The position numbers and the translations under genes are program-made. The notes beneath the pieces were generated by a model. It did no database searches and was not told where the DNA came from. It saw nothing but the letters and a program-made list of their open reading frames with translations. Source: Thermoplasmatota archaeon (GTDB taxonomy: Archaea > Thermoplasmatota > Thermoplasmata > Thermoplasmatales > Thermoplasmataceae). Taken from it: a DNA stretch of 55,022 bases. Positions 34,305-42,722 of the stretch are shown piece after piece. The stretch spans positions 1-55,022 of the forward strand of contig JAMCUV010000104.1 in assembly GCA_023379345.1 (NCBI GenBank), written 5' to 3'. Within the stretch, counting starts at the first letter, position 1. Each line of letters begins with the position of its first letter.

Positions 34305-35687
34305 ATGACCGATCAGTTCAGCTTCCCTTGTGGTACAGATAATCCTCAATCTTCGTAGCATGCCGTCTCGGTAGAAATAACACTCGGAGTATGGATCTCT
34401 TTTCCCTCCTGGCAGGAGGTCTGTCCGCATCTCGCCAAATCTGCTGGAGGTTAGGAAGCTTATTCCGTTCCTCTGCCTGTCTTTGTTCCTGAAAATGAAG
34501 TTCATACTGCTGTTTGAAAGCATGGATTTTCCCTCTGACGTTCCCGTGAAATCTTCCAGGTTCTGACTTATGCTTATCACTGAAGCATTGTAGTGACGTG
34601 AACTCCTGTAGATTGCGTCCAGGTAGCTGGTTGTCCGGGCGGATTTGAAGTATGTATGTGCCTCGTCTATGAGAATGATCTTCCTCGCTCCATTACCTGA
34701 CCTGAGAAACCTGTTTGTGATATCAATGGTTGCCTCAAGCAGGTCCGACCTTCGCTCCATTTCGTCAGGAGACTGCCTGATTATGTTCAATCTGCTGAAC
34801 GAAGCCTTGTCTATGATCTTCCCGTTTGCGGAAATCAGGTCTTCCTCTCCTATGACTGTGGAGGATTGAGAAAACAGTCCCGATCCATATTCTCCCATCG
34901 GGTCTATGACCAGAACGCTTTCTGCCATACCTGTCAGAAGCGCTCGCATCAGCAGTAGTTTTGAGAAGAATGATTTTCCGCTGCCTGTCTCTCCAACCAC
35001 AACCGAGTTGTAGGAATTCCCTCCAAACGGGTCGGCGAATACCGGCTTCTCGCTTTCTGCATCTATCCCCAGCAGTAGACCGCTCCTGGGTGGATTACTC
35101 TCATAGTACAGGGGGATTATGGAGGATACGGATCTGCTGTCCATGATGTATCTTGAACCATGGCTACCAAGGGGGTTGACGAGCTTTCCGACCCTGCGCC
35201 TTGAAATCACAGGTTCGTGTGTCAGGTCAAAACCAAGCAGGGACATTGCACGGGCGAACCTCCGGAGGTTTCCATTGAGATCTGCGGGGTGAGATCCTGA
35301 AACAACAAATGTCATCGACACCTGAAAGAGTGCGTCGCCATCCCGTGTGACCCTCATGCTGAGAAGCTCGAGTGAACGCAGCTGGATTTCCAGCTTATTT
35401 TTCAGTGGTCTGTTGCTTTCCGAGGTCAGGCGCTGATCCGAAATCCTGTCCGCGCCAATTCTCTTGAGTATGGATCTAGCCTTCACGTCAGGATATCTTT
35501 TCATCACCACCCTAGTGTATACTGGAAAACTTAGCCCGTCGATGAGTTCATAGATCATCTTGATACGGTTTTCTGCCACGTTATTCAGCGAGAGAAATGC
35601 ATAATGCTTCTTTCCCGATAGATAGTACCGCCTGACGTGAAAGACAGTGGAACGTTCCCTTCCGTGATCCCCGTGCAAATGATCCAT
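34299..35687 (-). CDS. VirB4/HerA-type ATPase of a type IV secretion-like operon
   Basis: The 462-residue ATPase has Walker A GETGSGKS at about residues 232-239 and Walker B KIILIDEAHTYF at about 337-348. It has SISQNLEDF as a sensor-like segment and an N-terminal VirB4/CagE-like region (FVVSGSHPADLNGNLRRF). It probably powers DNA or pilin movement across the membrane. The start at 35687 (MDHLHGDHG) leaves a four-base gap to the upstream gene; the longer frame would overlap it by 89 bases. The three upstream genes are VirB3-, VirB6- and VirB2-like. Similar ATPases are CedB of crenarchaea and conjugative VirB4. Confidence 0.85.
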   Translation of the reverse strand: MDHLHGDHGRERSTVFHVRRYYLSGKKHYAFLSLNNVAENRIKMIYELIDGLSFPVYTRVVMKRYPDVKARSILKRIGADRISDQRLTSESNRPLKNKLEIQLRSLELLSMRVTRDGDALFQVSMTFVVSGSHPADLNGNLRRFARAMSLLGFDLTHEPVISRRRVGKLVNPLGSHGSRYIMDSRSVSSIIPLYYESNPPRSGLLLGIDAESEKPVFADPFGGNSYNSVVVGETGSGKSFFSKLLLMRALLTGMAESVLVIDPMGEYGSGLFSQSSTVIGEEDLISANGKIIDKASFSRLNIIRQSPDEMERRSDLLEATIDITNRFLRSGNGARKIILIDEAHTYFKSARTTSYLDAIYRSSRHYNASVISISQNLEDFTGTSEGKSMLSNSSMNFIFRNKDRQRNGISFLTSSRFGEMRTDLLPGGKRDPYSECYFYRDGMLRRLRIICTTREAELIGHS

Positions 35688-35691
35688 TGTT

Positions 35692-36402
35692 TCACTCCAG
35701 GAAACTGAGGCACTCCAGAGTCTCCTCTTCTCCCGGATCCCTGCAGGCAAAGCCATAGCTCTCCAGGTAGCGTCTGACACCTGCGGTCTCGTTTTCCAGG
35801 GTGGTCTGATTCACCTCATGTCCGGTAAGTATCACGTATGCCGACTGATAAAAACTGCCTCTGCATGCGTGTGCTACAAGATTCTCATAATCCTCCAGCT
35901 GATTGATATTCCCACCACCCGAAAACGCAGGTAGAGGAACTCTGCTTGAGTCCACCGGGATGCTAAGAAAGATCGCATCTGTACCCATGGAATTGAACGT
36001 TTTCTCCATCAGTGTAATGGCTGAGGCCCTCTCTGAGTCTCCAAGCCTCAAAATGGATCTCTGAGCAATGCCTGTGATGGAAAGCAATCTTCCATGGAAG
36101 GCGATTATGCAGTTCCTTGATGTGATTCTTGAATAATGTGTGTGAATCTCGGCTCTCTTTGGGGCGGTGTGATATACGACCGCCCTAAGCACTGCTGAAT
36201 ACAGCGGGGTGTCATCCCTGGAGATCAGGACCAGCGGAAAGACCATCACTGTAAAGAGAATTGCTGCAAAATAGCTAATTTCCATCAGCACCGAGGAGAT
36301 GCACACCGTTAGGACGACCATCACGACCCTCTCATAGGACATCCCAAGTATCCTGCTCCCATAGTCAAGAACGTTTGATGGAAACGGTGTATCTTCTGTC
36401 AC
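35692..36402 (-). CDS. PrgI/VirB3-like membrane protein with a soluble C-terminal domain
   Basis: The 236-residue protein has two close N-terminal helices (VVMVVLTVCISSVLME and SYFAAILFTVMVFPLVL), as in PrgI/TcpE/VirB3 components of type IV secretion systems. A soluble part of about 150 residues follows, which resembles the N-terminal portion that VirB4 proteins carry in other systems. The split of this region from the downstream ATPase would be unusual but is not proved. It lies three bases after the VirB6-like gene and four bases before the ATPase gene. Confidence 0.65.
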   Translation of the reverse strand: MTEDTPFPSNVLDYGSRILGMSYERVVMVVLTVCISSVLMEISYFAAILFTVMVFPLVLISRDDTPLYSAVLRAVVYHTAPKRAEIHTHYSRITSRNCIIAFHGRLLSITGIAQRSILRLGDSERASAITLMEKTFNSMGTDAIFLSIPVDSSRVPLPAFSGGGNINQLEDYENLVAHACRGSFYQSAYVILTGHEVNQTTLENETAGVRRYLESYGFACRDPGEEETLECLSFLE

Positions 36403-36405
36403 GGG

Positions 36406-37368
36406 TTAATCCCCACTCCTGTACGCAAGTTCACTTGCGTACACCTTGCTCCAGTCCAGCGGTGTTTCAGGAGACGTATATGGTCCGCTGAGTCCCTTCA
36501 TTTCATGCGACAATCGGAAACCTGTCAGGCTTGAGAGTGCTGATGTTGCATCCCCGGCCTTGGTCACCGCACTGAAGGCTCCGGAGAAACCTGAAACTCT
36601 TGATGCAACGTTTTCAGCTGAGATTCCCTCAAACATTGAACCCAAGATGGAGGAGTAAAAAATCCTGCTATTGCTCATGAGAATTAACGGAAGAGCGGAA
36701 CTGAGGAACAGAAGAGCCAGCTGCAGGGGAAAATCCCCCTGGAAAAAGCTCATGGCCTCAAGGACTACCAGGACGAAGAATGGGAGGATGGAAAGTTCAG
36801 CAAACATTTTCCACATCGCAACCGCATATTTTTCTGTCTTCTGGAAGGCAAACATGATGGAGAACAGAGGCAGCACCAGTATCATGAAGATCAGGATTGC
36901 CTGGCGGATCTCCAGGGTTCCCAGGAGTGCTATGATAGAGAAGAACAGTGCCGAAAGAAAGAGAAACGTTATGATCGATGAGGCGCTGCCTGCCGGACCC
37001 TGTACCTGGGATCCATAGTCGAGAATGCCCGTAAGGTTGTACCAGTCTGTTCCACTGCCGTTCCATACCACTGAAAATGCGGCAAATGAAGCGGAAAGAA
37101 TCACCCTGCAGATCTGGATCGAAAATAGGGATACTGTGAGCGCAAGCAGGTACCTGATCATCAGGTTCGCCGGGGAAGTGGGACTACCCAGCGAGTTGGA
37201 TACAAGCATGTATATGGAAAGGATGATTATGGCAAGCCCTGCAGCATATACGTATATGCTTGAAGTCAGGAATCCATAGAACTGTAAGATGCCTGTGTTT
37301 CCTTCTATGAGCATCTCATAGGCGTACTTGGGAGCAAGCCCGTAAGTAACCACCACGTTCCAGAGCAA
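36406..37368 (-). CDS. VirB6/TrbL-like polytopic membrane protein
   Basis: The protein has about seven hydrophobic segments between residues 20 and 240, then a serine- and glycine-rich cytoplasmic tail ending in YASELAYRSGD. This is the plan of VirB6/TrbL/CedA, the inner-membrane channel part of DNA transfer machines. The given start is TTG at 37368. The same frame stays open for 27 more codons (including ASEVASIIGDIISFFDGAYI) back to the TGA that ends the upstream gene, with no ATG, GTG or TTG, so CTG at 37446 or 37443, or readthrough, is possible. Confidence 0.7.
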   Translation of the reverse strand: MLWNVVVTYGLAPKYAYEMLIEGNTGILQFYGFLTSSIYVYAAGLAIIILSIYMLVSNSLGSPTSPANLMIRYLLALTVSLFSIQICRVILSASFAAFSVVWNGSGTDWYNLTGILDYGSQVQGPAGSASSIITFLFLSALFFSIIALLGTLEIRQAILIFMILVLPLFSIMFAFQKTEKYAVAMWKMFAELSILPFFVLVVLEAMSFFQGDFPLQLALLFLSSALPLILMSNSRIFYSSILGSMFEGISAENVASRVSGFSGAFSAVTKAGDATSALSSLTGFRLSHEMKGLSGPYTSPETPLDWSKVYASELAYRSGD

Positions 37369-37449
37369 GGAAGCGGAAGCAATGTAAGCGCCATCGAAGA
37401 AAGAAATAATGTCGCCAATGATGGAGGCGACCTCCGATGCCAGCAGGAT

Positions 37450-37731
37450 TCACGACCCCGTTGCCAGGTAAAGGAATATGGTATAGAGCGTCCCGGACAT
37501 GGCGAGAACATAAATCACTGTGCCTATGAAAGCATTCTTTAGCCTCAGTTTCGCGGAATAGCGCTTGTCCTCGTCGTCGCTGAAGAAATTCAGTGCTATG
37601 GGGATCCAGAGTATGGCTATGAGAATGGCCGATACAGATGCGACAACCTCGTACACCCGATCCATAATCTGGGCGATCTGGGTAGAATTTGCCGAGGTTG
37701 TCATTATTGCAATTAGTGTACTAAATGACAT
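37450..37731 (-). CDS. VirB2/CedA1-like small two-helix membrane protein
   Basis: The 93-residue protein has a short polar N-terminus, a helix at about 28-50 (VVASVSAILIAILWIPIAL), a charged loop (DDEDKRYSAKLRLK) and a second helix at about 68-90. The size, the two helices joined by a positively charged loop, and the first position in the operon match VirB2/TrbC pilins and archaeal CedA1. Sequence similarity alone would not show it. The TATA box at 37751-37760 is about 24 bases before the ATG. Confidence 0.65.
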   Translation of the reverse strand: MSFSTLIAIMTTSANSTQIAQIMDRVYEVVASVSAILIAILWIPIALNFFSDDEDKRYSAKLRLKNAFIGTVIYVLAMSGTLYTIFLYLATGS

Positions 37732-37750
37732 TTCGGCGAAATAGTATCTG

Positions 37751-37760
37751 TTTATTTAAA
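37751..37760 (-). promoter_or_regulatory. TATA box of the type IV secretion-like operon
   Basis: TTTATTTAAA (TTTAAATAAA on the minus strand) is centred about 24 bases before the start at 37731. It overlaps the stop codon region of the thioesterase gene, so the operon is transcribed separately from the thioesterase. Confidence 0.55.
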
Positions 37761-38253
37761 ATGTCATTTTCTTCTTTCTTTCCCTGACCTGCTCAAGAAG
37801 TTTTTTCCTGTTTCTGCTTCTCTCCTCTCCCTCCTTCCATCTGGCCTTTTCCTCATCGGTCTCCACAATGAGTCCAGGTACTGGCGTGGGTTTCCTGTTC
37901 TCATCGATGGCCACGTATGTCAGATGTGCAGAGGTGGTAAACCGTAGCTGCCCCGACAGTGTATCCTCTGAAAAAACGCTGATCTCAACTTCCATGGTCT
38001 CTCTGGTAACGTAGGTGATCCTGCCGTCCAAGTGCACTATGTCTCCGAGGTTTATGGGAGACAGGAAAAACATGCTGTCAACACTCCCTGTCACACACTG
38101 TTTTCTGGCATGTTTGGCTGCGATTATTGACGCGACGTTATCAATCCATTCCATGAGCTTTCCTCCGTAGAGGCCGTTCAGTACATTGGTATCTTCCGGC
38201 AGGACCATTCTGTGCAGACTCACCTGCGATTCGCTGGCTCTCTTTTTCTCCAT
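37756..38253 (-). CDS. hotdog-fold acyl-CoA thioesterase
   Basis: The 165-residue hotdog protein is of the YciA/BFIT type. VLPEDTNVLNGLYGGKLMEWIDNVA contains the catalytic region, where N and D of the first helix are typical, and VDSMFFLSPINLGDIVHLDG is the dimer strand. A charged helical tail of about 45 residues ends in RKKLLEQVRERKKKMTF. It hydrolyses acyl-CoA esters in the cytosol. The start at 38253 (MEKKRASES) is where the family begins; the longer frame would run into the ABC permease gene. Confidence 0.9.
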   Translation of the reverse strand: MEKKRASESQVSLHRMVLPEDTNVLNGLYGGKLMEWIDNVASIIAAKHARKQCVTGSVDSMFFLSPINLGDIVHLDGRITYVTRETMEVEISVFSEDTLSGQLRFTTSAHLTYVAIDENRKPTPVPGLIVETDEEKARWKEGEERSRNRKKLLEQVRERKKKMTF

Positions 38254-38285
38254 AGAGCAATAATGCAGACTGGCTCTTAAGTTAT

Positions 38286-39773
38286 CTATTCCTTCCTGCG
38301 CCACATACTTATGGAAAGCTTTACGGGGATGATGACCCATGCTATTGCGGAAAGCATTGCAATTATGATTAAATTTGAACCGAGTATCGACTGGCTAACG
38401 GAAAAACTGTTTCCGATATATGATGGGAAAAGTGCCGGAATTTCAGCATAGTAAGCGAACGGCAGGAGCCCATTCGAAAGATTTGCAGGGTCTGCAGCAG
38501 ACAGGATAGATAACGCCGTGACTGCAGGTCCCTTAACCATGACATAGCCACCATTTGAGTATTGAGCGGAGGCCGTAAGGGCAAGTGAAACGACGATGCT
38601 TACCCCAATGATCAGGAAAATGGCAGAAATCAAACCAGCCACAAATACCATGTTCTTGCTCAGCCTCAGAGTTGAAATAAGGAACATCAAGGACATTAAT
38701 GCGCTGGATGCCACTGCAGATACCAGTGCATAGATGGCAAATGGCAGCGGACTGCCATAATATCCGGTCCTGACAGTGAGTACAGCAAAAGAGGCTGTCA
38801 TGAGTATCATGTACAGGACAGTCAAACCCACCGCACCTGATGCATATCTGGTGAGCACTATCTCCCGTCTTGTCACGGGCCTGACCAGAACGGAGTCCAT
38901 GGTCCCCTCAGCCACCTCCCTGCCAAATACTACATAACCGGCCATGACCCCTGACAATGGAATCATGAAGGCGAGGAAGGTATCAGGCGATTCCTGGCTG
39001 AAATCCTTGAACATCTGCAGAGAGCCTGATGGAGATATGGTTGCAGAATCCTGGGAATATCCCTGCGGGCCATAGTTAAGAAATCCCTGTACACAGCCAA
39101 GTTTCGCCACTGGTATGGATATAACCTGGATTGGGTCCGAGAAATTATAGGTCTGATAGAAATCCCCGTTCGGCGTTTTGAGAACACCGGTCTCCACCTG
39201 GGTGTTGATGGACTTCCTGTGGAAATTTACCACGAGAAAGTGATCCACCGAATCTCCACCTCCAGGGAATATCTGGTCGATCACCACTCCTGGATTCGGC
39301 GACGAAACAGGGACCGGGTCAACGGTTCCGTTGAACGTTCCACCCGGGCATATGACTGAATACTTCTCCACGGGGTTGTACTCATATTGAGACAGATAGG
39401 TTGCCCTGAAGAAGAGAGAATAATTTGCATATCCATTTGCCGCCGTTATGGCATTATCTCCAGTTTCTATCATCTGCGCTGAAAAATATAGAGATATTTT
39501 CGCCCCTCCAACCGGATTTCCATTCTCATAGGCCAGATAGTTCATGAGATATATGGAGTCGTTCTGAAGGTAAAAGCCTGAAATTAATACAGGACGGTGC
39601 TCTGCAACGACGTTGCTTACGCTTGGCGTCAGAGCCAGGAGTACACCCAGCAGCAGGAACAGGGAAACAGCAACTGCGGTCCCCCTCTTACGCGACTGGT
39701 GGAAAAGCTCAGCTTTGAGTCTTTTGATCCACTTTCTCAATGAGTCGTAAAAACGCATTTTCGAGACTTCCAT
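38286..39773 (-). CDS. ABC-2 type exporter permease with large outer domain
   Basis: The 495-residue protein has one N-terminal helix (about 31-50), an extracytoplasmic domain of about 200 residues, then six helices with GRTVAEGTMDSVL-like FGREVAEGTMDSVLVRPVTR. This motif is typical of ABC-2/NosY permeases. The outer domain includes AYENGNPVGGAKISLYF, an Ig-like or carboxypeptidase-regulatory-like fold by look. The open frame starts inside the ATPase gene (65-base overlap); ATG at 39758 is an alternative. With the ATPase it forms a simple exporter whose substrate is unknown. Confidence 0.85.
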   Translation of the reverse strand: MEVSKMRFYDSLRKWIKRLKAELFHQSRKRGTAVAVSLFLLLGVLLALTPSVSNVVAEHRPVLISGFYLQNDSIYLMNYLAYENGNPVGGAKISLYFSAQMIETGDNAITAANGYANYSLFFRATYLSQYEYNPVEKYSVICPGGTFNGTVDPVPVSSPNPGVVIDQIFPGGGDSVDHFLVVNFHRKSINTQVETGVLKTPNGDFYQTYNFSDPIQVISIPVAKLGCVQGFLNYGPQGYSQDSATISPSGSLQMFKDFSQESPDTFLAFMIPLSGVMAGYVVFGREVAEGTMDSVLVRPVTRREIVLTRYASGAVGLTVLYMILMTASFAVLTVRTGYYGSPLPFAIYALVSAVASSALMSLMFLISTLRLSKNMVFVAGLISAIFLIIGVSIVVSLALTASAQYSNGGYVMVKGPAVTALSILSAADPANLSNGLLPFAYYAEIPALFPSYIGNSFSVSQSILGSNLIIIAMLSAIAWVIIPVKLSISMWRRKE

Positions 39774-40629
39774 TTTCCCTAGAAATCGACGATACCCTGT
39801 AACCGCGGCGTATCAGTTCAGCATTGAGTTCTGGGGCATCAATGTTGGCGTCCCTTATCCTGAAATTTCTTCCCACTGCCGAGACCTTCCCATACTCCGT
39901 GAGCACTCTCTCAGTATCCTCCCCGGGGTTTTCAATCCTTACGGTCAGGTCATTTCCTCCATGCGCATACATGTCCTCCGGGAGTAACTCGCCGATTATC
40001 CTCCCCCTGTGAATCACAACCATCCGGTCAGCAATGCCCTCAAGCTCTGCGAGGGCATGGGTGGAAAGCAGTATGCTGCAGCCATCCTTCCGCATCTCCA
40101 GTATGATTTCGCGGATCATCTTCATTCCTGCGGGGTCAAGTCCATTGAGGACTTCGTCAAAAATAATGTTTCGCGGGCTATTTACAAGTGACGCAGCTAT
40201 GGCAAACCTCTTTGCCATCCCCAGTGAGAATTTTCCCAGCCTCCTATCACGTTCTTCCAAGAGTCCGACCTTGCGGAGCAGTGAATTTGAAAGATCTCTC
40301 CGGTCCCACGTCCCCTGGGAGTAAAAACTGGCCATGTACTCCAGGAGATCACCTGCTCTTGACCCCGGATCAAAATAAGACTGATCGGGAACAAGGCCCA
40401 ACTTCTCTGATGCCAGAGGTTTTTCACGCCTCAGGTCCAGGCCATCAACGATTATGTTCCCGGAATCTGGCTCAAGAAGACCAGCCATGATTCGTATGGT
40501 GGTGGTTTTTCCGGCACCATTGAGACCGATAAACCCAGTCACACGGCCATCCGCTGAGGTTATGGAGACGCCATCGACCGCAGGCCTTTCACTCTTTCTG
40601 AAGGTCTTTGTTACAGATTCCGTCGCTAT
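39709..40629 (-). CDS. ABC transporter ATPase (probable non-canonical start)
   Basis: Walker A is GLNGAGKTT, the signature is KFSLGMAKRFAIA, Walker B is NIIFDEVLNGLDP, and the switch histidine is in LLSTHALAEL. The first GTG at 40542 lies only five residues before Walker A and would remove the first strand. The frame stays open upstream and encodes ATESVTKTFRKSERPAVDGV, a normal ABC N-terminus. The TATA box at 40656-40663 predicts a transcript start near 40630-40634, so ATA at 40629 (or a nearby rare codon) may be the start. It partners with the ABC-2 permease. Confidence 0.85.
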   Translation of the reverse strand: MATESVTKTFRKSERPAVDGVSITSADGRVTGFIGLNGAGKTTTIRIMAGLLEPDSGNIIVDGLDLRREKPLASEKLGLVPDQSYFDPGSRAGDLLEYMASFYSQGTWDRRDLSNSLLRKVGLLEERDRRLGKFSLGMAKRFAIAASLVNSPRNIIFDEVLNGLDPAGMKMIREIILEMRKDGCSILLSTHALAELEGIADRMVVIHRGRIIGELLPEDMYAHGGNDLTVRIENPGEDTERVLTEYGKVSAVGRNFRIRDANIDAPELNAELIRRGYRVSSISRENGSLENAFLRLIEKVDQKTQS

Positions 40630-40655
40630 CGTGCTTACACAAATTGGCCCATGGA

Positions 40656-40663
40656 TATATATT
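40656..40663 (-). promoter_or_regulatory. TATA box of the ABC exporter operon
   Basis: TATATATT lies in an AT-rich stretch. A start point 25 bases on falls at about 40630-40634, right where the ABC ATPase reading frame would begin with ATA. Confidence 0.5.
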
Positions 40664-40736
40664 ATTTCAGTCCAATCGTTTGACCGGGTCTTTCCGCGGG
40701 TAAAAACAAAATAACGCCTTTCACATTTGACAGAGA

Positions 40737-41432
40737 ATGAGCTTGAAGGAACAGAAGCAGCATGCTGCCGCTGAGGCGGTCAAATTTATTCATGACAATA
40801 TGGTTGTTGGCCTGGGAACTGGTTCCACCGTGGCACATCTTCTGGACATGCTCCCGGATATGCTAAGCGATCTCAGTCATGTAAAGTGGGTTGCGACTTC
40901 TGCAGAAACAGAGATAAAATGTTCCGACCTTGGGATCATCACGATGTCTGATGTGGATGTGCCCATAGACCTGGATATCGACGGGGCAGACGAAGCTGAC
41001 CTGAAGGGGAACCTGATAAAGGGCGGAGGTGGTGCCCTCCTCAGGGAGAAGGTTGTTGCTAGGAACAGCAGGAGGGTCGTCATAATTGTGGATTCCGGGA
41101 AACTGAAAAGGGACGGCCTCGGTGATTTTGGAGTCCCGGTGGCGATAAGCCCGCACCTCATGACGCTGACTGTGAGGAACATTGAATTGCTTGGCGCGAA
41201 GTGCGCTCCGAGGGGGAACGGCAGATACAGAACAGATGACGGGAATGCCATTGTGGATTGCCACTTCGGGAAGATCAGTAACCCTGAACTCCTTGAAGCC
41301 AGGATTAAGCTGATACCTGGCGTGGCCGAGGTTGGAATATTCCATAACCTCTGTAACACGCTCATCGTGGGAAACGACATGGGGACTGACATTTACGAGA
41401 TTGAGCGGAAGACGCCCGGCTATCGCAATTGA
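40737..41432 (+). CDS. rpiA: ribose-5-phosphate isomerase A
   Basis: The 231-residue RpiA carries VVGLGTGSTVAHLL (phosphate loop), DIDGADEADLKGNLIKGGGG with the catalytic acids, and lysine in the LREKVV stretch that follows. It interconverts ribose- and ribulose-5-phosphate and supplies PRPP for the purine genes in the window. It is a single gene divergent from the ABC exporter, with an AAAACAAAATAA stretch near 40703-40714 as a weak TATA. Confidence 0.95.
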   Translation: MSLKEQKQHAAAEAVKFIHDNMVVGLGTGSTVAHLLDMLPDMLSDLSHVKWVATSAETEIKCSDLGIITMSDVDVPIDLDIDGADEADLKGNLIKGGGGALLREKVVARNSRRVVIIVDSGKLKRDGLGDFGVPVAISPHLMTLTVRNIELLGAKCAPRGNGRYRTDDGNAIVDCHFGKISNPELLEARIKLIPGVAEVGIFHNLCNTLIVGNDMGTDIYEIERKTPGYRN

Positions 41433-41453
41433 CAGCCGGTACCTTAAAATAAA

Positions 41454-41810
41454 TTATTTCTGGAATGACTTGAGTTCTGAGATGGTCTGGTTTATCTCTG
41501 CAATCTTGTTGCTGAGGTCCAGGATGATCTCCTCCAGGATTGCATTAAAGTCCTTGGAAAGTTTATATCCATGAATAGGCCTGCCCTTTCCTTCCTTTTT
41601 CATGTTACGCTTGTTGATCCAGCCCTTTCTCCTCAGCCACTGCATAGCAATGGAGACCTCAGGCTGTCTGAGACCTGTTTCCCGCTCTATCTCAACACTG
41701 GTTATCTCTCCTTTGTCCCTGATATACACAAGCGTAAATGCAGCGCTGCGTGGAACATCCGAGATTATCAGGAACTTGGCAAGCTTGTTGCTTTCGTCAG
41801 AAATTGCCAT
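41454..41810 (-). CDS. winged-helix transcriptional regulator
   Basis: The 118-residue protein has a winged helix at about residues 20-85: EITSVEIERETGLRQPEVSI is the helix-turn-helix and WINKRNMKKEGKGRPIHGYKL is a basic wing. A leucine/isoleucine-rich C-terminal coil (ILEEIILDLSNKIAEINQTI) should form a dimer. No ligand domain is present. It probably regulates itself through the repeats at 41835-41862. Confidence 0.8.
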   Translation of the reverse strand: MAISDESNKLAKFLIISDVPRSAAFTLVYIRDKGEITSVEIERETGLRQPEVSIAMQWLRRKGWINKRNMKKEGKGRPIHGYKLSKDFNAILEEIILDLSNKIAEINQTISELKSFQK

Positions 41811-41834
41811 TATTATCTATTCAAGATATATTGA

Positions 41835-41862
41835 TAATATAAATATTTATGGTAATATAAAT
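41835..41862. repeat. direct repeat upstream of the winged-helix gene
   Basis: TAATATAAAT occurs at 41835-41844 and again at 41853-41862, 18 bases apart, with the palindrome AAATATTT at 41841-41848. It lies 25-50 bases before the regulator start and overlaps its TATA region, so it may be an operator. Confidence 0.4.
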
Positions 41863-41884
41863 GGTTTCTCTTTGATCGTGAATT

Positions 41885-42148
41885 TCAGGACTTTGCCAGC
41901 GCTTCCAGCTTGCTTATGACGGTGTAGAGCAGTGTTCTGCCCAGCTGTGGCACATTCGGGTCGTTGGTAAGCTCATCCAGCCTTGAAATCACAGTGGCAC
42001 ATCTCAGGTCGAGACTCTCGTTTTGCTTTCCCAGTGTTGATTTTGAGTCTATAGCCTGTTTCCTTATATTCTTTGGAACCGAAGTGTCCTGCGAGAGCTC
42101 ATCAAGCAGGTAAACGACCTCTTCATACAACTGTTTATTCATATTCAA
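41885..42148 (-). CDS. UPF0147 family protein
   Basis: The 87-residue helical protein contains ELSQDTSVPKNIRKQAIDS and DPNVPQLGRTLLYTVISKLE. Both mark the archaeal UPF0147 family, whose function is unknown. It lies directly after the RAM-domain gene on the same strand. ATG at 42142 is an alternative start two codons later. Confidence 0.9.
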   Translation of the reverse strand: MNMNKQLYEEVVYLLDELSQDTSVPKNIRKQAIDSKSTLGKQNESLDLRCATVISRLDELTNDPNVPQLGRTLLYTVISKLEALAKS

Positions 42149-42493
42149 TTACCTCTCCATGATTGTACCGGTATCCTTAACTGTAGAAAGGACCATCATT
42201 GTCTTTGACTCCCTCACACCAGGAAGCTTGCTCATCTCTTCGACAAGGAACTCCTGCAGGTTCCAGAACTCAGGAAATCTCACCTTTATGACCACGTCAA
42301 AGTCTCCGGTCACTATGAACACATCCTCGACTCCACGATGTGCGGAAAGGTTCTTTGCAACCTGATCCACCTTGTTGACGTCTGTTTTGATTCCCACAAG
42401 TGCAGTGACAATCTTTCCTTCATAGTACTTTTTGATCGTAGCCGATACCGTGGTCAATTCGCGGTCTTCACTCTGATTCACTGCCCTCCCCAT
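42149..42493 (-). CDS. stand-alone Lrp/AsnC-type RAM ligand-binding domain protein
   Basis: The 114-residue protein has the effector-binding RAM fold (ALVGIKTDVNKVDQVAKNLS, VEDVFIVTGDFDVVIKV, LPGVRESKTMMVLSTVK) but no helix-turn-helix. Such stand-alone RAM proteins bind amino acids and may modify Lrp-like partners. The start at 42493 was chosen because the open frame upstream is hydrophobic noise and includes promoter-like DNA. UPF0147 follows in the same operon. Confidence 0.88.
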   Translation of the reverse strand: MGRAVNQSEDRELTTVSATIKKYYEGKIVTALVGIKTDVNKVDQVAKNLSAHRGVEDVFIVTGDFDVVIKVRFPEFWNLQEFLVEEMSKLPGVRESKTMMVLSTVKDTGTIMER

Positions 42494-42722
42494 ATTTTCC
42501 AACCTCCACTGTAAAATAGACGTGTGTGAGGATAGTAAATGACAAGGTATTATAAAAGCAATCCACAGCGCGATTCCTTTCACGTGTTGCGCATTTCCCG
42601 CAGAGCTTGTTTCATTACCCCGAGATAACGGGTTGAACCGGACTCATTGGATACTTGAGTCTAATGGGCTGGAGCCCTTGTGTAGGCAAAATTATTTATG
42701 GAGTTGTAAATAACCTGAAGTT

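Noticed and set aside
37450..37452. Selenocysteine at the TGA between the VirB2- and VirB6-like genes
   Set aside because: No selenocysteine insertion element or Sec machinery is visible, and the lineage is not known to use Sec.
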